The translations under genes and the position numbers were made by a program. From the NCBI GenBank assembly GCA_910576325.1, contig CAJTIM010000024.1, positions 1,776 through 65,775 on the forward strand: a stretch of 64,000 nt of DNA, given 5' to 3'. The notes beneath the pieces are model-generated. The model saw nothing but the letters and a program-made list of their open reading frames with translations, was not told the origin of the DNA and searched no databases. Shown here one piece after another: positions 8,886-15,600 of the stretch. Each line of letters begins with the position of its first letter. Position 1 is the stretch's first letter. This stretch comes from Clostridia bacterium (GTDB taxonomy: Bacteria > Bacillota > Clostridia > Lachnospirales > Lachnospiraceae).

Positions 8886-8914
8886 TTTCCATTTCGGAGC
8901 GCACCGTCTATAAT
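8886..8914 (+). promoter_or_regulatory. Promoter upstream of the accessory island
   Basis: TTTCCA (8886-8891), 17-bp spacer, perfect TATAAT (8909-8914). It would give a leader of about 140 bases before the ATG at 9061. The leader has short GC-rich inverted repeats (ACCGGCGTACCGGC) but no riboswitch I recognise. Confidence 0.55.
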
Positions 8915-9060
8915 ATTTGTAGTGCCATAATTTTCCAGGCATCTACCGGCGTACCGGCCATTTGCAAATCGGGCTGACACTCTAAAAACATTCCGCGTGC
9001 TTAGTTCGATTGCCAGGTGGCCAGTACACTGAAATAATAGGACAGGCAGGGGGAATCCGG

Positions 9061-9342
9061 ATGTTTGAAATTGGTTTAACAATAGGCTGGGCGGCAATCA
9101 TGATACTGCTCCTGTGTATCCGGGCGGACATTCGGGAGCTTTCGGTAATTCTGAAGGAAAGCCGGAGAGAGCAGCTGAGAAACAGCTTCGGAGGGAGAGC
9201 AAACGAGGTCTACCCAAACTTTCAGGAAGAGTCACGCAGGGAAGTAAGACAGGAGAAAAAAGAGGAACCAAGGCAGACAAGCTCCCTAAACAAGTCCGAG
9301 GAGCAGGTTCTAAAGGAGGTTTTAACGGAATTTTTAGGCTGA
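9061..9342 (+). CDS. Small membrane protein, charged tail
   Basis: 93 residues, not recognised. One N-terminal membrane segment (about 4-20, IGLTIGWAAIMILLLC) precedes a long Glu/Arg/Lys-rich cytoplasmic tail likely to be helical. The start at 9061 is preferred because GGGGG lies 8 bases upstream; the frame could begin at 9010 without a good site. It is the last gene before the left recombination site of the invertible segment. Promoter 8886-8914 probably drives it. The outward promoter at 9435-9463 currently points into it antisense. Confidence 0.55.
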   Translation: MFEIGLTIGWAAIMILLLCIRADIRELSVILKESRREQLRNSFGGRANEVYPNFQEESRREVRQEKKEEPRQTSSLNKSEEQVLKEVLTEFLG

Positions 9343-9367
9343 TGCCAAAAGACGGAGGCCGGTCGGT

Positions 9368-9416
9368 TTACAGACAAAAATGTCGCAGAAGACTATACTC
9401 TGCGACACAACCGACC
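9368..9416 (+). repeat. Left inversion site of the recombinase switch
   Basis: The core is GTCGCAGA (9382-9389), spacer AGACTATAC (9390-9398), TCTGCGAC (9399-9406): two perfect 8-bp inverted arms around an asymmetric 9-bp spacer, as expected for a tyrosine recombinase crossover site. The outer arm TTACAGACAAAAAT (9368-9381) recurs in the same direction at the right site. A further pair GGTCGGTT (9361-9368) and AACCGACC (9409-9416) brackets the core. Compared with the reverse complement of the right site, 24 of 25 core bases match. Confidence 0.85.
9371..9399 (+). promoter_or_regulatory. Candidate promoter embedded in the left site
   Basis: CAGACA (9371-9376), spacer of 17, TATACT (9394-9399). 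The -10 lies within the crossover spacer, so bound recombinase would occlude it. It points toward the recombinase gene and may drive it. In the right site the flipped spacer destroys this spacing (14 bp to TATAGT). Confidence 0.4.
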
Positions 9417-9434
9417 ATGCCGGCTATCGATTTT

Positions 9435-9463
9435 ATTATACTCTTATCATTTGCGTTTCGCAA
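9435..9463 (-). promoter_or_regulatory. Invertible outward-facing promoter
   Basis: Read on the minus strand: -35 TTGCGA (9463-9458), spacer exactly 17, -10 TATAAT (9440-9435), with AT-rich DNA upstream. It lies inside the invertible segment and fires leftward across the left site. Inversion about the two sites would place the -10 at about 10618-10623 on the plus strand, facing the 10724-20972 operon with a leader of roughly 95 bases. The -35 lies in a 13-bp palindrome TTGCG-TTT-CGCAA (9451-9463) that could be an operator. Confidence 0.7.
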
Positions 9464-9477
9464 CTGGTTTTCTACAC

Positions 9478-9512
9478 TTTTTCAAGCTCTTTTCAGCAAT
9501 TTTTTTCAAGCT
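9478..9512. repeat. Tandem TTTTTCAAGCT motifs
   Basis: TTTTTCAAGCT occurs at 9478-9488 and again at 9502-9512, 24 bp apart. They lie between the invertible promoter and the recombinase gene. They may be accessory protein-binding sites or part of an upstream promoter element; the evidence is positional only. Confidence 0.35.
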
Positions 9513-9592
9513 TATTTTAAATTTTTGCAATTCTTTCATGAAATGGCCTTCGTATTTCGGTAAACTTAGAAAAAAACGGAGGTGTTGCTATT

Positions 9593-10606
9593 ATGACAGG
9601 CAGAGAAGAAAATTTTGTACAAAAGGACAGACATTCCTCCCGGGCTGCAGAGGGAATGGCAAAGAACGAAGAGGCGCGTGAAAATACGTTTGGCCGTTAT
9701 TGTGATAACTGGATTGCCGCAAACAGAACGCGCCTTAAAGTGTCCAGCAGAGCAAGGTACAAGGCGGATATAGAAAATCATATCAAGCCATTTTTTGGGG
9801 ACAGACAGCTTTGGGAGATTACCTCGGAGGACGTTGACAGCTTTACACAGATACTGTTGTATAAAAAGCAGCTTTCCGCCAAGACTGCCCGAAATATTCT
9901 GGCACTGTTCCAATCCGCCTTTCTTTATGCAAAAAAACGAAGCGGGCAGCAGCTCACCGATCTTGAGATAATCTATCCCAAGGGGCCGAGAAAAGAGGTC
10001 CGGGTCTTAAGTGAGGAGGAGGAAGTGAAACTGATGCATTTTCTGGCCAATGAAATGGATCTCAGTAAATTCGGGGTGTATTTGGCCCTTCGAACCGGGC
10101 TTCGGATCGGAGAAGTGTGTGCGCTGAGGTGGGGAGATATTTCCCGAAAATCCGAAACGCTTTCTGTCTGCCGGACAGTACAGAGAGTGCAGTCTCCTGA
10201 TACAAAAAGCTATGTTAAGACGGAGCTTGTAATAGGAAGCCCAAAAACGGACAGCTCCTGCCGTACAATTCCCCTTATGCCGGATTTGTCTGCTCTGTGT
10301 GCGCGGTTTGATCCGAAGGATCCCCAGGCGTTTGTTCTCACGGGAACCCGTCAATGCATGGAACCCCGGAAGCTTCAGCGCCGCCTGAAGGAATATACGG
10401 AAGAATGTCAGATTAAAAAGGTACATTTCCACACCCTGCGGCATACCTTTGCGACCCGCTGTATAGAGGCCGGATTTGACGTAAAGACCTTAAGCGAAAT
10501 TCTGGGTCATTCAAATATCAGTGTTACTCTGAATCAATATGTCCATCCAAATCTGGAGCAGAAACGGGAAAATATGAGCCGTTTAAAAATCACCATTTGT
10601 TTTTAG
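9593..10606 (+). CDS. Tyrosine site-specific recombinase (inversion switch)
   Basis: 337 residues. The N-terminal core-binding domain (about 31-120, TFGRYCDNW through SAFLYAKKRSG) is followed by the catalytic domain with the complete set Arg171 (TGLRIGEV), Lys218 (GSPKTDSS), His280 and Arg283 (HTLRHTFATR), His306 (LGHSN) and Tyr316 (NQYVH). It is therefore expected to be active. GGAGGT lies before ATG 9593. The gene sits entirely inside a 1.3-kb segment bounded by inverted recombination sites, so it would flip with the segment. No excisionase, relaxase, replication or phage structural gene accompanies it, which argues for a dedicated inversion function rather than integration of a mobile element. 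An ICE or phage remnant is the main alternative. Confidence 0.93.
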   Translation: MTGREENFVQKDRHSSRAAEGMAKNEEARENTFGRYCDNWIAANRTRLKVSSRARYKADIENHIKPFFGDRQLWEITSEDVDSFTQILLYKKQLSAKTARNILALFQSAFLYAKKRSGQQLTDLEIIYPKGPRKEVRVLSEEEEVKLMHFLANEMDLSKFGVYLALRTGLRIGEVCALRWGDISRKSETLSVCRTVQRVQSPDTKSYVKTELVIGSPKTDSSCRTIPLMPDLSALCARFDPKDPQAFVLTGTRQCMEPRKLQRRLKEYTEECQIKKVHFHTLRHTFATRCIEAGFDVKTLSEILGHSNISVTLNQYVHPNLEQKRENMSRLKITICF

Positions 10607-10637
10607 ACAAGCTGTTTCAGTGCTGTCGTTTTTCAAA

Positions 10638-10676
10638 TTACAGACAAAAATGTCGCAGAGTATAGTCTTCTGCGTC
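10638..10676 (+). repeat. Right inversion site of the recombinase switch
   Basis: TTACAGACAAAAAT (10638-10651) is followed by core GTCGCAGA (10652-10659), spacer GTATAGTCT (10660-10668) and TCTGCGTC (10669-10676). The spacer is the exact reverse complement of the left spacer, so the two crossover sites are inverted. One base breaks the perfect palindrome of the arms. The first gene of the downstream operon starts about 48 bases later, with no other strong promoter in between. Confidence 0.85.
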
Positions 10677-10723
10677 GCTTTCCGGCAATGCCCGTATAAA
10701 GCATGAGAGGCAGGAGTTGCTCT

Positions 10724-11602
10724 GTGATAGGGATTGGAACCAAAGTCGGTAGGCTGACTGTGGAAGAGAGGACGGATCAGAGAAAGGCAGGATACATAGT
10801 CTGGAAATGCCGCTGTGCGTGCGGAGGCGAGATTCTGCTTGATACCCGATGCCTTCAAAGGGGGAGTGTGAAGGACTGCGGATGCGGTTCTGCGGTAGGA
10901 CCGGGACAGCGTGATATCTCGGGGATGCGCTTTGGGCGGCTGACTGCAGTCCGCCCCACAGAGGAGCGGGGACAGCGGGGAAGCGTTGTATGGCTTTGCA
11001 GATGTGACTGCGGAAAAGAGGTATACACGGAGCTGGGGCAGCTGACGGCAGGCTATAAGAAAAGCTGCGGGTGTCTTGGCCATCCGCCGCTTAAGAATTT
11101 TACAGGAAAAAAATTCGGCTGGCTGACCGTTACCGAATATGCCGGAAAATCGGAAGGGATGCATCAGTGGAAATGCCGCTGCATCTGCGGGCAAGATGTG
11201 ATAGTAGGGCAGACACGGCTTCAGTCGGGAAAAACGAAAAGCTGCGGCTGCCTCCGGGCTGTTGTTTACAAAGACAATCTGGGGCTTAGAGAGGGAACCT
11301 CCGTTACCAAGCTGAAGGCCATAAAGAGCGGGCGGCTGCTCAAATCCAATACCAGCGGATACAACGGAGTATATTTTGATAAAAAACGCAGATTGTGGAT
11401 AGCTCAGATTACATTTCAGGGAAGAACCCGGTATCTGGGCTCTTTTGACCGGCTGCCGGACGCGGTAAAAGCCAGGCAGCGGGGCGAAGAGATCTACGAT
11501 GAATTTCTGGAGCGTGTTGAGGCTGCGGATAATGGGGGAAACATTTTCTTGGAGGAGCCGGCGGCCGGGAGTTTCCGGGGAGAGGGGAATAAAGCGCCAT
11601 GA
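10724..11602 (+). CDS. AP2-domain protein with three zinc-ribbon repeats
   Basis: 292 residues from GTG 10724, chosen because CAGGAG lies 7 bases upstream; an ATG at 10703 in the same frame has no such site. Three tandem units of about 60 residues each carry a [W]xCxCxCG...CGC pattern (WKCRCACGG, WLCRCDCGK, WKCRCICGQ, each closed by DCGCG or SCGCL), likely metal-binding ribbons. A C-terminal AP2-like domain follows (SGYNGVYFDKKRRLWIAQI, RYLGSFDRLPDAVKAR). AP2 domains bind DNA and in bacteria often occur on homing endonucleases; no HNH motif is visible here. As first gene of the switch operon it may be its regulator. Confidence 0.75.
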   Translation: MIGIGTKVGRLTVEERTDQRKAGYIVWKCRCACGGEILLDTRCLQRGSVKDCGCGSAVGPGQRDISGMRFGRLTAVRPTEERGQRGSVVWLCRCDCGKEVYTELGQLTAGYKKSCGCLGHPPLKNFTGKKFGWLTVTEYAGKSEGMHQWKCRCICGQDVIVGQTRLQSGKTKSCGCLRAVVYKDNLGLREGTSVTKLKAIKSGRLLKSNTSGYNGVYFDKKRRLWIAQITFQGRTRYLGSFDRLPDAVKARQRGEEIYDEFLERVEAADNGGNIFLEEPAAGSFRGEGNKAP

Positions 11603-12027
11603 CAGACAGGGAGCTGCGGAGGCTTAACAGGCGAGACTTGCTCCGAATACTTGTCGAACAGGTAAAAGAAACGGAGAAGTCTAAGCTGGAGCTTGAGGAG
11701 GTCACAGCCCGCCTGGAGGAGCTGGAGCAAAACTATGAACGCCTGCGGAAACGCCTGGATCAGAAAGACCTCCGAATTCATGAACTGACAGACATACTGC
11801 AGGCGGAGCGCACAAAAAGGGAGATTGAACTAAGAGAAGCCGGCTCTATCGCGGAAGCTGCCCTCAGGCTGAACGGTGTGTTTGAAGCAGCACAGAAAGC
11901 GGCGGACCAATATCTCTACAATATCCGCTTTCCTAATAAGGAGAAAAGCACCGGGGATTCAAAGAATGAGCCGGGCGGCATACAAGAGGATACAGGGGAA
12001 CGGTATGAAGGAAAAGAAGAGCGTTGA
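11599..12027 (+). CDS. Coiled-coil protein
   Basis: 142 residues, not assigned to a named family. It starts in a 4-base ATGA overlap with the AP2 gene, implying translational coupling. Residues about 5-90 form heptad-rich helix (RRDLLRILVEQVKETEKSKLELEEV and on), followed by AAQKAADQYL and a hydrophilic tail. Similar small coiled-coil proteins accompany signal peptidase genes in Lachnospiraceae surface-protein loci, as far as I recall. No membrane segment or signal peptide. Possibly a scaffold for secretion of the adhesin. Confidence 0.7.
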   Translation: MTDRELRRLNRRDLLRILVEQVKETEKSKLELEEVTARLEELEQNYERLRKRLDQKDLRIHELTDILQAERTKREIELREAGSIAEAALRLNGVFEAAQKAADQYLYNIRFPNKEKSTGDSKNEPGGIQEDTGERYEGKEER

Positions 12028-12589
12028 AATACCGGCCCTTACACAGCTTGAGTCGGAGCTTGAAAGGGAAAGCCGGAAAATGCGCTATCGGGGCGAGCTT
12101 GGGAAAATGACAGGCATCATGATTGTCATGGCATGCGTACTGTCGCTTGCGGCAGAGATGATATTTCCGGTGCTCCAGGTAAATGGCATCAGCATGCGGC
12201 CCACGCTGCGAATGGGAGACGTGATTGTGTCGATGCGGGGAGCGGATTTTGCAAGAGGTGATCTGATAGCATTCTATCACGGCGATAAAATACTGGTGAA
12301 ACGGGTCATAGGTCTTTCAGGTGAATGGGTGGACATCAATCGTGACGGGGACGTGTATATAGACGGCGTACTCCTGCAGGAGCCCTATCTGGAAGAAAAA
12401 GATTTCGGGAAATGCGGCATTGAGCTTCCCTGCCGGGTTCCGAATGGAAAGGTATTTGTTATGGGCGATAACCGCAGGGTTTCGGAAGACAGCCGTAGCA
12501 GCAGAATTGACTGCGTTTCCCAGGCACAGATTATTGGAAAACTGATATTTCGGGTCTGGCCCTTTGAGGATATGGGTCCGATTCATTAA
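12005..12589 (+). CDS. lepB: Signal peptidase I (Ser/Lys type)
   Basis: 194 residues. It removes signal peptides on the outer face of the membrane. One membrane anchor (about 36-55, TGIMIVMACVLSLAAEMIF) is followed by the catalytic Ser63 in NGISMRPTL, the general base Lys99 in KILVKRVIG and the conserved GDNRRVSEDSR box. The start at 12005, inside the end of the previous gene, is chosen for an AGGGG site; an upstream ATG at 11966 is possible. A second, SipW-type peptidase ends the same operon, so the operon carries its own processing machinery. Confidence 0.9.
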   Translation: MKEKKSVEIPALTQLESELERESRKMRYRGELGKMTGIMIVMACVLSLAAEMIFPVLQVNGISMRPTLRMGDVIVSMRGADFARGDLIAFYHGDKILVKRVIGLSGEWVDINRDGDVYIDGVLLQEPYLEEKDFGKCGIELPCRVPNGKVFVMGDNRRVSEDSRSSRIDCVSQAQIIGKLIFRVWPFEDMGPIH

Positions 12590-12622
12590 ACATATAGCAA
12601 AAAACATAAAGGAGGTGTTCCG

Positions 12623-15600
12623 ATGAAAGATTTAATCCGAAAAATGTGGGTAAAATTTTTTGAGGAACGAGGCAGACGGGAGCGTCTGCAGAAAACAGCA
12701 ATTTCCATGGTTTTGATTGCGGCGGTTGTATCCGCCACGGTCTATGTGGCGGTGACGCCGGTTCATACCCTAGAGGTGGAAGCGTCCTTAAGCTGTGAGA
12801 AAGAGGAGCATGTACATGATGAGAGCTGCTTTACGGAGCAGTCAGAGCTTATCTGCGGTCTGGAGGAAAGTGCGGAGGAGCATACTCATACGGAAGAGTG
12901 CTATGGGACAACAAGTGTTCTGACATGTACGCTTGAGGAGCACAGTCATGCTTCCGAATGTTATGACCGCAGCCAAAGCGGGGAAACGCCAGAGGAGGAA
13001 AATAAAGAGGAAGATATTCCTGATTCGCAGCCTGCCGGGGATAATGAGGAAGACGGAGGGCTTCCTGAGGCAGATACGGAAGGCGAAGAGCTTTCGGAGG
13101 AAGAAATAGAAGAAAATGAGCTTTTGGAAGAAGAGACAGAGGTGGCTACCCCCTCAGACGTACCGGAAGCGACGCCGTCGGATGTCATAGAAGGAGACAG
13201 AGAGTACAGCGTCACACTGGCTGACGGCCTGGTGATATCCATGACCGGCCCTGCGGATGCATTTCCGGAGGGAAATCTTACCATGCGAGTGGAGGAGCTC
13301 CATGAGGGTGACGCGGATTACGAGGCGGCGCTAGGACTGCTGGCCGGAGAGACGGAGGAAGAGGTGGTTCTGGAGCAGAGAATCTTCGATATCTGCCTCC
13401 TTGACGAGAACGGCAATGAAGTGCAGCCGGTGAAAGAAGTGAAGGTTACCTTCAGTCAGGTATTAAACGGCGAAGAGCAGGGCGTACAGATTCATCACCT
13501 GGATACAGAGGCAAATGTGGCGGAGGCCATAGATACCTTTGTGGATGGCGGGGACATAAGTATGGAAACCGGTCATTTCTCTTATTATGGCGTGACGCTG
13601 GCCGGAAGCGGGGCGGCGACCATTGGGGAGAAGTCCTATACGACCCTTAAAAGTGCGGTGGCAGCGGTCAAGAATGGGGAAACCATTGTTTTGCAGCAGG
13701 ACATTGAGGAAGATAATATTAAAGTTTCCAAGTCTGTAAACTTTACCATAGATGTTAATGGATACACCTGGAAGGGAACAAAATATGATTTGCTTACCTT
13801 TGGCACAAATGGTGTAGGAGTGACATTGACAGGCGGGGAAAAGAGCGGTACACTCCAGGCGGCAAGCGGTAAGAGAGTTGTGACAATAAGCAGCAAGAAA
13901 AATTGTACAATCAATATTGAGAAGCTGAAGTTACTGGGGAATGGGTCATGTGCTAATAATGGGGGGATTCTTTATTCCTCTAATACCTCTGATAATCCTG
14001 GCCTTACTGTGGCGATAAAGGGCTGCGAGCTTACTGGTGGAAATACTACTACAAATGGCGGGGCTCTCTATATTTGCGGAGTGAGCTTGGTTGCAGAAGA
14101 CTGTATTTTTGAGGAAAACACCAGCCTCAACGGCGGAGCGGTTTTTTTAAATGGATCCTGTACGGCCTCTTTTTCTAATTGCCGGTTTCTCAAAAATAAG
14201 GCAACCAGCAGCCAAAAGGGCGGTGGAGGAATTACTCTTTATGGAGGCAACGGCAAAGAGGTTTCATTAAAGATTGAAAAATGTGAATTTACGGAAAATA
14301 CAAGCGCCAGTTATGGAGGAGCTGTTTATTTTGATAGTGCATATCCAAAAAAATTGGGAACGCTCTTAATAACAGATACTGTCTTTTCAAAGAATCAATC
14401 AATACAACATGGGGGAGCAGTTTATATAGGCAACGGAGAGACGCAGATAAGCGGATCACAATTTCTGGAAAACCATGCAGAGGGTATCAAGACATCTGGT
14501 GGTTATGGAGGCGCCTTATATGTCGGAAAAGGGAGTACCAGAGACTATACGTATGGTGTCAATATTCAACACAGTATATTTAAGAACAATCAAGCAGTAT
14601 GTGGAGGTGCAATCGGAATCTATCTGGGTTCAACACAAACCTTGCGGTTATTCGATGTTACGGCAGAAGAGAACAACGCCAGTAAGGCGGGAGGGGCTGT
14701 ATATGACTGGTCTCCGACACTAAATACAACGGTAGAGATTGCAGACTGCAAGGTTCTGGATAATACGGCCGGATACACGGCAGGAGGTATTTATGCCAAA
14801 TCCAAAACTGTCCGTATTATTGGCGGAAGCATAATAAAAGGGAATTTAGCAAAAGGTGAGAGCGAGAACTACTCTATGGATTTTCCGAATATTATCGGAG
14901 GTGTATATCTGAGCAATACATCGCCCAGTGCTTTTAGAATAGATAAAACAGTACAGATCTATAAGAATGAAACGCAGAATGAAAATAAAATCCCCAGCGG
15001 TCAATCTGTGGAAATTTATACTTATAAGATGGCGATAACCAGTGAAGAACCGGAAAAAGGGGATGTTTTTGAAGGAAATACCATAACAGACTCCGGCTCT
15101 AAATATGTTATGGAAAAGTATGTTACCGGGACTTCCACAAAAACTTATTTTTATTACAATACAGTGGAAGAGCCCGAACGGATATATCTGGATCCGGAGG
15201 GAACACATACACATAAACCCGGCGATTTCAAAGCAGCTACTCTGGAAGAAGCAGTTGGTCATGCAAAGGAAGCATCGGCGGAGAAGATTTATATCTGCTC
15301 TCCTGTGACGGTTGCTTCGGAAGACGAAACATACCTGAATGAGGAGGGGATTACCTTTACCCGCTGCGAAGAGAACAGAAATTATTTGTTCCAGGTAAAA
15401 AGCGGAGATGAAGTCACCTTTGAGAAAACCCAGATTAACGGAGATCTTGTAGAGGCGGATTACGCACTGGTACTTGTTCCGAAGGGAACAATTTTGAACA
15501 TAAAAGGGGATACGGTCATTAAGGCGGGCAAAAATGTCAATCCAGGCAGTAACAGTCTGGGTGGCGGCGGCCTCCGTGTCTCCGGGACCTTGAACATGTC

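Noticed and set aside
9382-9406. Left site as an ordinary transcription terminator
   Set aside because: It forms a hairpin but lacks a T run, and the reverse-complement spacer in the second copy is better explained by recombination.
11933-12280. 115-codon minus-strand frame opposite lepB
   Set aside because: Shadow of the signal peptidase gene, no ribosome binding site.
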